Below are positions 10,754 to 21,724 of a stretch of 64,000 nt of DNA, one piece after another. The translations under genes were made by a program, and so were the position numbers. Position 1 is the stretch's first letter. Every line of letters begins with the position of its first letter. The notes beneath the pieces were generated by a model that was given only the letters and a program-made list of their open reading frames with translations, was not told the DNA's origin and searched no databases. This DNA is from Carnegiea gigantea (taxonomy: Eukaryota; Streptophyta; Magnoliopsida; Caryophyllales; Cactaceae), in NCBI GenBank assembly GCA_029747015.1, contig JAKOGI010002470.1, positions 1-64,000 of the forward strand, given 5' to 3'.

Positions 10754-11906
10754 ATGAAGCTGTAGGGAGGATTTTAGGACAAGCAAAGGACGAAAGGCGA
10801 AACGTGGAGAAAGAAATGCGAATATTATGGTTTGAAGCAGAGAATTTGGGATGAAAATGGCGGAATTTGAGAGAAGGGTTTTGGTGGAGGAGTTTGACGA
10901 GGATATTAGCCAGCGGATAAGAGTGAGTTGGCAAAAGTGGAAGTCAGCGTCAGGGATACTATGTGACAAGAGAGTGCCCCTAGGATTGAAAGGCAAAGTC
11001 TATCGGATGGTAGTTAGATCGGTTGTTCTCTATGGATCGGAGTGTTGGCCTCTAAAGAAGACGCAGGCCCAAAGGTTGATGGTAGCTGAGATGAGAATGA
11101 TCAGGTGGATGTGTGGTTTTACGAGATTGGACAGAATTAGGAATGGAGTAATTAGGAGCTTAGCTGAAGTGGCCCCCATAGAGGAGAAGATGAGGGAATC
11201 GAGGCTCAGATGGTTCGGCCACGTAAAGAGGAGAAGTGTGGCCGCCCCAGTGCGGAGGTGCGAGATGATCGTCCCCCCCGGTGGAAAGAGAGGGAGGGGT
11301 AGACCGAAGAAGAGCCTAGAGGAAGTGGTTAGAGAGGACCTGAGAGTTGCCGGTCTGACGGAGGACATGGCTCAGGATAGGAGGTTGTGGCGGGATAGGA
11401 TTAAGGTCTCTGATTGTAGGGGACCGGCCGCGTAGGTGGTAGTAGCTTCGGTGGGGTGGGGCGGGTAGGGTTTTGGTGTGCTTGTCTGCAGGTCGTGCTT
11501 TTCTGGGATGTGACGGCATCTAGCGCCCCTGGTTGGTTGAGGTATGTCTCTGCTCCTTGTTTATTTTGCTCTCCGGCCCATTTTCTCCTCCTTGGTTTTT
11601 GGTTTGCAATCGTTTTCTCTTTAAACCTTTTTTAAAAAAAAACTGTTTTGTGGGTCTTAAGGAATCAACCTCTCTATGGGTAGGAATACCGGTAGGGGTA
11701 AGGTTGCCTACAGCTAGATCTCCCCAGACCCCGCGAAAGCGGGACCCACACTGGGAGGAGTTGTTGTTGTTGTTGTTGTTGTTGTTGGTTTTGGTGGAGG
11801 AGTTGAGGGGAGAGAGTGGAAGAGAGGAGCTACGACGTCCATTTTCGCGGGGAGGAAGTGAATAGATGGTATAGTTTAAGCTGAGCAGCTTGGTATGAAA
11901 ACGCAT
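10754..11906 (-). pseudogene. Possible transit-peptide first exon, split by an RTE insertion
   Basis: If the RTE element (10895-11786) and one copy of its target duplication are removed, the minus strand has an open frame from an ATG at 11906 to about 10754. It is rich in Ser, Arg, Phe and Leu with few acidic residues (RRSSSLPLSPLNSSTK, then FRHFHPKFSASNHNIRISF, then LSSFACPKILPTASS). This composition resembles a plastid or mitochondrial targeting peptide. A GTAGGT donor-like site follows CTTCATC near 10755. I do not recognise the gene and no second exon is visible, so it may be an orphan exon. Inference only. Confidence 0.3.
10895..11786 (+). mobile_element. 5'-truncated RTE-type LINE with (GTT)n tail and 18-bp target duplication
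   Basis: The frame to the TAG at 11433 encodes the C-terminal end of a plant RTE reverse transcriptase: DEDISQRIRVSWQKWKSASG, LYGSECWPLKK, AEMRMIRWMCG, RLRWFGHVKRR and GRGRPKKSLEEVVREDL. A 3' UTR of about 320 bp ends in the (GTT)n array typical of this clade (to 11786). GGTTTTGGTGGAGGAGTT occurs directly before (10877-10894) and directly after (11787-11804), an 18-bp target-site duplication that fixes both ends. The ATG at 10851 belongs to target DNA, so the apparent 194-residue protein is a chimera. The element is severely 5'-truncated and cannot move on its own. Confidence 0.9.
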
Positions 11907-13640
11907 TATTGTACAGAATGTCCCTCTAAATTTTCTCTGTTTTATCTTTATAGAGTTATAGGTAGTCTATAATTTTTAAATTTAGGATTAACTGAAACTA
12001 GTCTCTCTGTAATTTTATAATTTATGGATAAGACTGTTGCATTTAACTCCCTTATACCTCACCTGGGGGCGAGATTTTTGAAGTATTGAATTTGGATTTG
12101 GATATAGGAATCGTTTTTAGCATGGTCTTGTATGAAATGAATGAAAATTCCTTTGATTGCAAAAAAATTGATCAATAATCCTGATTATTGTGGGGCATTC
12201 CCCCCTCCCCCCCAAAATCTTCCTTCTATTCTTGTGACCTCCTTTTCGAAAAACAAAAAAATTCTTTCCTCCCCCAAAATGTATCATATCACCGAGTACA
12301 TAGATTTAACTCTATGTATAAGTGTTCCTCTTTAGCATAGACGCACGCACTGTAATAAATTTTATGTCTATCTATACATGTTGTTAACGTATATTTTATT
12401 ATTAAAAGCACATTACAATACTTGTATGCTTCTAGTAGAAATCTTATTAAAAATGGGGTAAGAAGTTTCATATTGGATTTTTTAAGCAAAACTATAGAGG
12501 ATTCTTGATCTCTCAATATCTCTGATATAAAATTGAGCATAATTTTGCAAAGAAATAGCCCACTTGTTAATTTGTCAAGTTCTGTTTTCAGTTTAGCTAT
12601 AATTTCTAATGGTGTTCATGAATATTATTGCTAATTTCGTCTGCTCGAAGGGTTTCCATAAGTCACCTTTTTAGTGGGAACTCGAGGAGGTTCTCCAAAA
12701 AAGCTAGTGAAAAGAATTATCCCGAGAGTCGAGTTTGATTCTATTCATGGAAATTTTGCAAATATTCCGTTTCAAAAATAGAAAGTTCGAAACAATTGGG
12801 ATTTAATCACCAAAAGAAAGTTTTGAATTTGGGTCCTCTAAATGAAACCCCATATTGAAAAAGTACCTTTTATAATAGTTGATTTGATTTTGTTTAATGG
12901 AGGATCAAAGATCTAAAAGAAAAAAAAAGAAAAAAAAACATATGGATATTTGCTCTCATGGACCATTATTGTTGTATATGAGCTTTCTCCTCTTCATGAT
13001 TTTTTAATATCCTTATTTGGTTTAATCCAATACTAGCTTAGGCGCTAGATAGAAAGACTCAGGGTCTATTCGTTTTCAACATTTTAGAGGAGTGGTTTTC
13101 AGGTTGAAGCATGTTGAAATAGGTCGAAGTGAGTTGGAACAGTTCTAATTAGGTACGAGCAGGTTTGGAATACTTTTGTGAGAGGTTTACAGAAGGTTGG
13201 AGTATGTGGCAGTAGATAGAAGTAGATTGGAGCAAGCGGGACCGAGTTCAATCATCTTGGAACTGGTTAAAGCATGTATATATTCAACATGCTAATAACG
13301 AGTAGACCTTCACCACTCTTAGAAATATAGCTGGGCTAGATTAATTTCATATTTAATTTCAAATGAGGGAAAAGGCATATATTAAATAATGGATGAAAAT
13401 GGCTAATTAACCTAACACTTCATCGTTCATATGTTTTTGGGCTAGTCGTATCCACTAGATCAAAACCAAAGGATAGTGTGTTTAACAACCTACTAATTGA
13501 ATATGCAAGAGTACACTTTTGCTTCGTCGAATACACTTCTTGCTGAAATACTATTACAAAACCACTAGGCAAAAAGGTGAAGTTTTTTTTTAGGATTTAT
13601 CATCATCCTACTAAAATATACTTCTAGGTTACATGTTAAC
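11907..13640. other. Intergenic; degenerate short repeats at about 13090-13280
   Basis: No gene is supported. Between about 13090 and 13280 a loose 15-22 bp theme (GGTTGAAGCATGTTGAA, AGGTTGGAGTATGTGG, AGATTGGAGCAAGCGG) repeats imperfectly, perhaps an old minisatellite or MITE core. Otherwise AT-rich sequence with homopolymer tracts. Confidence 0.35.
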
Positions 13641-13850
13641 ACAATTAACTCAACAAATGGCTCCAAGGTGCATATTATTTTATGGAATCTATTTTCAGGT
13701 CCTGTGTTCTCAAAATAGATTATCAAGTCTCTTTTATTTTGCTGCAACTAGTGATAGATCTATTTTCGGTGCCAGCTATGCAAATTCCAAGCAAATTTTG
13801 GCGTGAAAGCATCGTAATGTGTAAAATACCGAAACTGCCCTTATTTAGTA
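13641..13850 (+). repeat. Left terminal inverted repeat of the MULE
   Basis: Segments such as GGTGCATATTATTTTATGG, AATAGATTATCAAGTCTC and CTGCAACTAGTGATAG recur in reverse complement at 21780-21900 with a few mismatches. A gap of about 15 bp relative to the right TIR lies near 13650. Confidence 0.8.
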
Positions 13851-14289
13851 CTATTGTAGGCTGCTGAGAAAGTTAGTGGGATTGGTTTGAGTTCTTTTAA
13901 AAACTCCCCTCCCTCAATAGTCATCTCTCCTCATGCTCTCTTTCTTTAAGGCAACACTCCTTCTTCCGCTCCCACTGTTTCTCTCTCATCTCTCATTCCC
14001 TCTTCCTTCCATTGCAAGGCTAAGCAGCAAGGTGTTCCAGTTGAAGGTAATATTTTTTTAAGCACAAAATTTATATATTATAATGTATTAATTGAAAATA
14101 ATTAATTAAATAATTTTATTTGTTTTTAAATTTAAACCTTGATTATAGGAATATTTTTTTAAACAAAACTTTGGGATATAGCAAATGATAATAGGAATAT
14201 TTGATTTAACAAAACTTATAGTATATAGCAAATGATAATAGGCATATTTTTTTTTTAATGATAATGTTGTTGATATTAGGGAACTGAAA

Positions 14290-14541
14290 ATGCAAGGGTC
14301 TTCTTCCTCATGGAGCAGTCACAATGAGCATGAATTTGTGACATGTCCGAAATCTAATGTTGAAGGTACAAGAAGAGTCTCACAGTCAAGCAATAATCCT
14401 CGAAGAGTTTACATGAAATGTATCCAATGGGATAAGCTTCTCGATTGAGCTGATGCTGTGAGGCAGAATTTGAATGCAAAGATATTGAGTGAGATTCAAG
14501 CAATAAGGCAAGAATTTAGAGAACTGAAAATGATTGTGTAA
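14290..14541 (+). pseudogene. GRF-type zinc-finger-like small ORF carried by the MULE
   Basis: ATG at 14290 starts MQGSSSSWSS, then a Cys/Asn-Pro-Arg region (VTCPKSNVEG, SNNPRRVYMKC) resembling the degenerate core of plant GRF zinc fingers (NPxRxFxxC), then a coiled-coil tail (NAKILSEIQAIRQEFRELKM) ending at TAA 14539-14541. An in-frame TGA at 14446-14448 breaks it. The ORF lies head to head with the transposase inside the left TIR end, and a likely 5' UTR intron begins near 14046 (AAGGTAATATT). GRF-finger ORFs are common in plant genomes near MULE-type genes. Assignment is by pattern only. Confidence 0.4.
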
Positions 14542-17500
14542 ATAATGAAGGGTCAGAGAATCATTGTTATGTTACTATGCTGTGATCATAGTGTAGTCAA
14601 TTGTAATGATAATATGAAATGTGTTGTGTAATGTGACATGTTTAATGCTAATAAACTTATGATTAAGCTCTTGAGTGGTTGCAAAAGAAATATTGATAAG
14701 TTTGTACATTGCACTATTTGCTTCCCCCTGAACAAGATTCACTAGTTGCAGCCTCATTAGGTGTATAGAAAATTCTAAAATGTAAGCAACACTTTAACTT
14801 CTATTAGGAGTGGGGGACTAAGACCACATAAGCAAAATTACAAAAGTATTTGTCGTCCAAAAAACACTGCAATTGCATCATTAATGATGAGCTTGGCTGG
14901 ATTGAGTGGGAGTAACTGAGGTTGCTGCAGCAGTGGTAGCATGGCTAATCTTTTGAACCTTTCTAGGCCTCCCAACCTGATTTTTCTTTTTTTGCTTGGG
15001 CTTCCTCTTGTATTTCTGGATGAGGTTGCCATTTGCATCCCTCGGTTTTCCACAACTTAGAGTATTATGCTCTAGTTGCTTGCAATTCTTGCACCTTTTG
15101 GTGCCACTACCATATCTTAACCTGCCCTGGAGCTGCATAATAGCAATGGACTCTTTCCTCTTATGCTTTTCTAGCCTTCCTTTTTTCCTCAATTCAAAAG
15201 GCTGATCTAATCTTGGCAAACTAGTCCCCCCCTCACATGCATGAGTCAGGAATATGATCAATAATTCCATCATATAATTTTCTATATTTTTCAACTAGAA
15301 ACCAGTGAGCACAATAGTCCTCTAACTTTTGGTTCATCCTTAGAATACATCTAGCTACATGTTTGCACGGCAAGCCACTAATCTGCCATTTTTTACAATC
15401 ATAGTAATGGTCTCTCAGCTTAACAGTAAAGTTAGTATTACCCTCTAAAACATCAAACTCTCTCCTTCTTGTAGGAACAACATTACTATAGTTCTTGGTT
15501 TCTATGTCAGTCATCCTCAACTTTTCCTCCACATAGGGTGTGACTTTGCCATCCCAACTTGCTGCCAATTGAAACCTCCTATCAAACCTTCTCCCAACTA
15601 TCTTCCTAATCTCTTCTAGCATATTGTACACTAGCTTGCCCCTATGCTTCACAATAGCATTGTTAAGACTCTCCACAAAGTTATTAGTATTGTCATCTGA
15701 CTTCAGGCTTCATCAACCTTAATCCTTGCCCAATGACGTTCTAAGGGCACGTTGTCCTTTAGCTAGTGATATGCAGAAGCATGCTTCTCTTTAATCTTGT
15801 CCATAGCCTTTGTAAACACATAGGGGGAGTAGGCATTTGCAGCAATATAGGAAAAACAATGGAACCAAGCACTTTACAATGTTTTAATGGGAAAAATAAG
15901 TATCCCTGAAATGATAACTAAAGGGTAAAAATAAGGTTAACAATTGACTTACCAGGGTATTGAGAAGCAAAATTCTTGTAAAAGTGCAGAACACATATCC
16001 TCCTTAAAGCCACAACAAACCATGAATGAAGAAACTCCACTCCTCTTCATTTTCACAAGGTGCCACCCCATAAGCAAGGGGGAACTGACCATTATTGGCA
16101 TCCAATCCCATAGCAGTCATCAACACTCCCTTATAGGGACCTTTTTAAAAGCATGCATCAATACCAATGAGAGGCCTGCAATGCTCTTTAAAAGCTGATA
16201 TTGCCGAACCAACACAGATCATGCACCTCTTAAAGGTGAGGTTCTTCCTTGGGCCTTAGTAAGTCTAGTTTATGAAGCACACAGACTCTAAATTTCTTTC
16301 CTTGAACTGCTCCATGTACTGTGGAAGTACCCTATAGCCTTCATTATGTTTGCCTTCTTTAATCTCTTTCATAAACCTCCTTGCAGTCTAGTAGATATGA
16401 TTAAGAATGAAAGACCCATATTTCTTCATGACTGTATCTTGCATACATTTTCCATCCATGTTTGGATTGGACCTAAAGTCCTCCAACAGATGGCTGGCAA
16501 CCTATTTGGAATTTGCATCTCGTTCTCTTTAGCCACAGGACACATATGACTTCCAGTGATGCTTCTTATGATCCAAGTGACATTGTCAACAAACATTTAT
16601 GCATGAATCCTAAATGTGCATCTAGAATCAGAGCATTTCTGGGTGTCTTTCTTCCTATCATTCCTTAATTTCCTGAAATATACACATTCTTGAACATAAT
16701 ATTCTCTCATCACTTTCAACAAGTCCTTCTTACAAGTAAAGATGTTACCAGGAGCGAGTTTCACCTTTCCATCCCTCCCTTTGCTCCATAACCTATCCTT
16801 TTGGAACACGTTAGCCACTTTATTGACTACTAACTGACTTCCACTCCCATCTTCATCAACCAATTGATGCCCTAACATCATTTTATCTTGAGTATCTATC
16901 TCCAAGTTAATGTCTTCTAGCCCCTCAGAACCTGACTCCTTATCCATGGACTCTTGTTCAGAGTCCTCACTTTTCCCTCCCTCATAGTCACTCCCCTCAC
17001 TGTCATCATGCCTGCTCCACCTCCTTACTGAGTACATTCTTATCATCTTCAAAGAATATATCCAACTCTGGGATTTGTGGTTGGCATAAAGAACCCACAT
17101 CAAAGTCCTTCAGGTCATTACAATCCTTCCTCACAATCCCTAAACCTACATCAACTGAGTGCCTTGACTGTGTTGAATGGGATTTTGGTTTGGCTCTTAT
17201 TGGAGTGTTGCATGGCTAAGATGTGGTTGAACTAATACAAGCCTGAGATGGGCTTTTCTGGGCCCTTCTTGGACTATAGTAGGGTGTAGAAAAGGGACTT
17301 TGTAGTTGGGTTACAGGTGTTAGTGTTGAAGGAATTATGGGGGCAGGGGTTGGATTTTCTTGTTATCTTGTCTGGGCCCTTCTAGGGGTATGGCTAGGTT
17401 GGGCAAAAATTTAATAAAAATAAATTATATGCACAACACAACTTTCCGACGTATATATAAAAGAAAAATATACATCGGTTTGTTTTGAGTACGACCCTAT

Positions 17501-17780
17501 TCAAGAGGATAAACCTCCTTAATTACGTCTCCCGTCTGGGAGACCACCTTTTGATTCCGATTCGTTCTATTTTATTATTTTCTTTCTTTGTTCGTTTTAT
17601 TTTGTATTAATAAGACTTTATACAATTTGGATCGACATGTATATTGTATGCCGAGTCACCCGTTATCATCATCAGATAATGGCCGTATAGGCACCTTCTA
17701 GGAAGGGTACTACACGTACACATTCTTCATATGCAGGTTATGGCACGGATAATTTTATTTGATTTGGAATTTGGGTTGTA

Positions 17781-18425
17781 CTCACTTATTTATTGTGAGT
17801 TGCCTACGTACCTCTTTTATGGAGGATCAAACCAGCCGTAGTTCTTTAATTTTATTTGAATTAATTTATCTTTTTATTTTAGTTAAGCTATTTATGTTAG
17901 GATAATTTTTAATTTAATTTTGGTATTTGGATTTTTAAAAAAATGGCTAAGTTATATTTTTAGCCACTTAATATTTTTTTTTTAATTTTCCGACTTAACC
18001 TTTAATGGGGTCGGTCCATTAATTTTGTTTAACTTGCGATTGCACCCGAAATTTATTTACGGGTTTCCTACGTACCCTTGGTGGGATCAAATCGACGTAG
18101 TTCTTATTCCGAATTTTATTTAGGCTTATGTCTTGGGAATGGAAGAATTTAGTAGGCTTGGTTGTATATTTGACTTGACTTTGGTCCATTCTGCCAAACC
18201 TATGACTTGAAAAAGATTCGATGTTTTCCGAAGCTTGATTTTTTTTATTTGCTTTGGTTACGTAACGTGTAACAAAGAGTTACAGGATTGTAATTTTGGT
18301 CCTTTGTGAAAGAGGGGGTTATCGGGTTGAGCCCATTTGAAGATTTCAATTTAGACTGAACTCGAAAAAATTTTATATCGAGCTTCCTACGTATCCTTAG
18401 TGGAATCAAGTCACCGTAGTTCTAA
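17781..18425 (+). repeat. Three copies of a stem-loop plus CCTACGTA...CGTAGTTCT module
   Basis: Each module starts with a short hairpin with an AT loop: ACTCAC/GTGAGT (17780-17800), ACCCG/CGGGT (18044-18064), CTCG/CGAG (18361-18382). Each is followed at once by CCTACGTA, an inner hairpin (CCTC/GAGG, CCC/GGG, TCC/GGA), ATCAA, and CGTAGTTCT that can pair with the CTACG. Modules 1-3 end near 17845, 18104 and 18423. Stem sequences differ but pairing is kept. Looser relatives may lie at about 17538-17553 (TCTCCC/GGGAGA) and 17670-17720. The family is not recognised. Confidence 0.6.
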
Positions 18426-19261
18426 CGGATATTCAACTTAAACATATTTTTATTTTTCCTATTACAGATTTTGTCAGGCAGATGCCCCCCCCAAAAAAAA
18501 AGTTTATGAACTCTAGCTTCATAGACTTCATATAATGTCAGTACGTCACCCAATCTGACTCTTTACTGATTTTTGCTAAATGAACGGTGGTGACAACCCT
18601 TGAAGGCTCACGCATTTGTTTAATTATTTTACTCATTTATTCTGTGCCCCAACAAATTGGTGATTATTGGCAGCAACAGAGGCGGTGGCAACTTTTGAAA
18701 TTTACACTAAACAACACCTACTTGAAAAAGGGTGATGCCCGTAATTAAAGAGAATAGTCAACACCTGCTGGTAATTTTCCCTTCAATTGATAGAAAGCAA
18801 AGCTTTTGATTTTGCTTTCGTGAAATGACTGTACCCAAAAACAGAGCATCAGGACCAGAAACAGGGAGCCATTTGCTTAAAACAGGGATGTGTCTTTAAC
18901 AGGCTTAACTGCTTTTTATTTCCAGAGCAAGCCAATCCAGTTTACATGTAACGATTGCCACAAGCTAGAATTCTTCAATTGCTTTGACTATGCTTTTTTT
19001 TTTCCCTTTTTTTTTCTTTTTCTTACTTACCCACAAATCAAAATTTTAAGTGGATAAGTAATATCTTCTGAGGAATATACTTCAGAATGGAATTTTAAGA
19101 TGAATCAAATTTATCCACTAAAAGAAAACTTGGAATTTATAAAAGGCTTAGATTTTCCAATTTATTCCACTTGAGCTCTGGAAACTTCTTCCATTCATTC
19201 GCAGAGACGCGAAGTTTTCTCAAAAGGTATGAACAAAAAAAATTTTTGGGTCTTTCCATGG

Positions 19262-19384
19262 TTCCGGCAGGAACAGGAATCCCACAGGATCCGTCATTTA
19301 ATGATTCCGGCAGGAATCGGGATCCAGCAGGATCCAAATTTTGGCAGTTCCGGCGAGAACCGGGATCTAGCATGATCCCAAAAG
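19262..19384. repeat. 43-bp minisatellite, about three units
   Basis: Units start at 19262, 19305 and 19348 with TTCCGGCAGGAA or TTCCGGCGAGAA, and each holds a GGATCC/GGATCT-type core. Spacing is exactly 43 bp; the third unit is slightly short. TTCC...GGAA is self-complementary, so each unit can fold. Confidence 0.75.
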
Positions 19385-20123
19385 TCTGATTGAAACTTGA
19401 ACTTGTGTTGAGGCCCTAATCCCTTTATTAGACCCAACACTTTTTTTTTTAATTAACTGTGACAATCTTGAATATGCAGGATGAAGGTTTGAGATGAACT
19501 AAAGCATCCATACTCCATTTTTGTATTACCTTGAAATTTTCGGCTTGAAGTTATCGAGAGGAGTATTTAGCCCCTTTGAATCAGTTTTCTCCAGTTCTTC
19601 AGTTCTTCCGTCCTTAGGCTCTGTTCTCTGTATATTTTTTTTGCTCTGTTTCTTCTCCTCTGTGCTCTCACCGAGACCCCCTTTTTTTTTATGGATTCTT
19701 CCCCCTCTGTTTTTTTTTTATAATACAGTGAGCAGTTGCCTTTTGTGTGTTCACGTTGCAGTTAATAGAGGAGTGGAGTTAGTGGGGGAGTGGAATAGAA
19801 TAGTCAATGTGAAAGTAATTGCCTAATTAATCCTTGAGCTGATTTTATTGTTCCACCAAATAACCACAATTTGTTTATTATCATCATTTTTCCTTCATGG
19901 ACTTGACGCACAAGGTTTGGGGGGTTATATGATGTTACTTCTTTTTTTTTCTTTTTTTTTTATTTGGTGGCTTCCTTAATTGAATTTTTAAGGGCCCAAA
20001 TTTTATAGCCCCAAATTTTAATTTGACATAAATTTTGAGCCTTTTTATGATAGGATTGTATTGATTTTTTTTTAGGGTCAATTTTGACACATTTAAATTT
20101 ATTAAAATTTTATCTTTAACAGC

Positions 20124-20450
20124 TAGGTTGGGATAGATCTTTTGAAGCAGGTGGTGTTGCATGGGCTGTTGGGATAGAGACATGGATTGGAGGTATTGGT
20201 GTTGAGGAAGGACTGCGGTGGGTAGGGGTTAGACATCCCTGTGATCTTGTTTAGGGCCTTCTAGGGGTATGGCTGGGTTGGGAGGAGTTTTTTGAAGTAG
20301 GTGGGATTCCACAGGCTGTTGGGACAGAGATATGGATTGAAGGTGTTGGTGTTGAGGGAGGACTGCTGGGGGTAGGGGTTGGGCATCCTTGTGATCTTGT
20401 TTGGGGCTTTCTGGGGGTATGCCATAGTTGGGAACTAGTTGGTTGGGTTA
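20124..20450 (-). repeat. 150-bp tandem repeats in the MULE proline-rich region
   Basis: GTTGGGATAGAGACATGGAT at 20168 recurs as GTTGGGACAGAGATATGGAT at 20318, a 150-bp period, and a further diverged copy lies at about 17280-17403 on the other side of the nested insertion. Because 150 is a multiple of three, the repeats encode a 50-residue Pro/Ser/Thr-rich unit on the minus strand. Confidence 0.7.
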
Positions 20451-21724
20451 GGCTAGGTAGGAATTTCCTAACACCTTGCTTTACTTTTGGTTTGGGCTCG
20501 GCCTTTGCTGAAACCTTAGAGCTAACATAAATGCCACTTGGGCTCACAATCAAACTGTCTGCCTATAACCTAGTTTCACTTAGTGTTGGCTCTTTTGATT
20601 ATTGAGAGTTAGGTTCAGTTTCATTTATTGTAGGCTCTGTTGACTATTGGGAGATAGGCAGAGGTTGGTCAAGGCCTTCCAGTTTGGATACTTGCAACTG
20701 CTCTAGGCTTTCAACAACCTTTTGCACATGACTAGCCTAAGGCAAGTCAACTATATATAAAGGTTTTACATTACCTTTTTTCAAAGTCTCCTAATGGCTT
20801 GCCAACCTTACCCAATCCTTATCACACCTAAGTGCCCACCTCTGATTCTCTTTTCTAGAAGGATGCCAAAGAAAGCCTACAAATTTGGAAAATTTCACAC
20901 TCTGTTCCATAGCTGCTCTCTTCACATCTCTAAATATGTCAATCACTTGATATTGTTCCAAATTAACATCAAAAATTGAGGGCATTTTGTCCTTATAATG
21001 AACAATCAAATTCTTTTCCCCTATGTAAAATCATTCCTCAAAATTAGCTACACATACAAAATTATCTCACCAAACAAGTCTTCAGAGACAATTGTGTGAT
21101 TATGAATGCTAAATAACTAGATTCGAAGAACCAGATGCAGGAGTCTCCAAACAAAAGAAAATTTAGCACTTGAAAACCTTAGTACAAGTAACTCCAACAT
21201 AATAAAGAAAAAAAAATTTAGCACTTGAAAAACCCTAACAATCCATTTGCATATCAACTTCCAAAAAAAGGAATCAAAGACAGGACAAAAATGCAACATG
21301 CAAGTCGAATGTGATAAATGTTATGCAAAATAACTAGCACTTACCATGATCCTTTAGCCTTCTTCTTCGATTTGGTCAGAAAATCAAGAACCCTACTTTG
21401 TCACTTCGTCTTCTCTTCCTTCTTCTTGTTCGTACTCAACCAAAGAAAAGAGAGAGAGAATTGAGGGGATGTGTACTAAATTTTCAATCTTCTTCTTCGA
21501 TTTGGTCTGAATATCAACAACTCTACTTTGTCACTTCTTCTTCTCTGTCTTCTTCTTCTTTGTACTCAACTAGAGAAAGGGAGAGAGAATAGAGTTTAGA
21601 AAGAAGAGAGAGAATGAGGAGGTGTGTAATGAATTTTCATTCTGACATTGCAGAAAGGAGGCTTCCTTTTGCTTGCCTTTTAAAATGCCTAAAAAAATGA
21701 AAAGCATTCCTTCATGTGCCAGTT

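Larger units (their letters stand above)
17404..20121. mobile_element. 2.7-kb non-coding insertion of unknown class inside the MULE
   Basis: GCTAGGTTGGG occurs once on each side (17393-17403 and 20122-20132), and joining the flanks restores the proline-rich repeat reading of the transposase. This marks an insertion with an 11-bp target duplication. The ends (CAAAAATTTAATAAA... and ...TTTATCTTTAACA) share only weak inverted AT-rich similarity, and no LTR, tail or transposase was found. The length of the duplication fits a LINE/SINE-like or MULE-like event better than an LTR element. It contains three or more structured modules (17781-18425) and a 43-bp minisatellite (19262-19384). Confidence 0.6.
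14881..21060 (-). pseudogene. MuDR-type MULE transposase, interrupted and decayed
   Basis: Reading the minus strand from about 21060, pieces appear in the order expected for a plant MULE transposase. First is an N-terminal region (MPSIFDVNLEQYQVIDIFRD, then WALRCDKDWVRLASH, near 20790-21009). Next is a proline-rich repeat region (20560-20124, resuming at 17403) and an acidic linker (near 16900-17030). A MuDR-type DNA-binding region follows (GNIFTCKKDLLKVMREYYVQ and KCSDSRCTFRIHA, 16597-16760). The catalytic core reads RPLIGIDACFLKGPYKGVL and NNGQFPLAYGVAPCENEEEW (about 16000-16200). A SWIM-like finger (CKKWQISGLPCKHVARC, about 15330-15400) lacks the usual first Cys. A CCHC knuckle (CKNCKQLEHNTLSC) is at about 15070-15115 and the stop is at 14881. 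Stops and frameshifts occur throughout. It would cut and paste elements bearing these TIRs. Confidence 0.8.
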
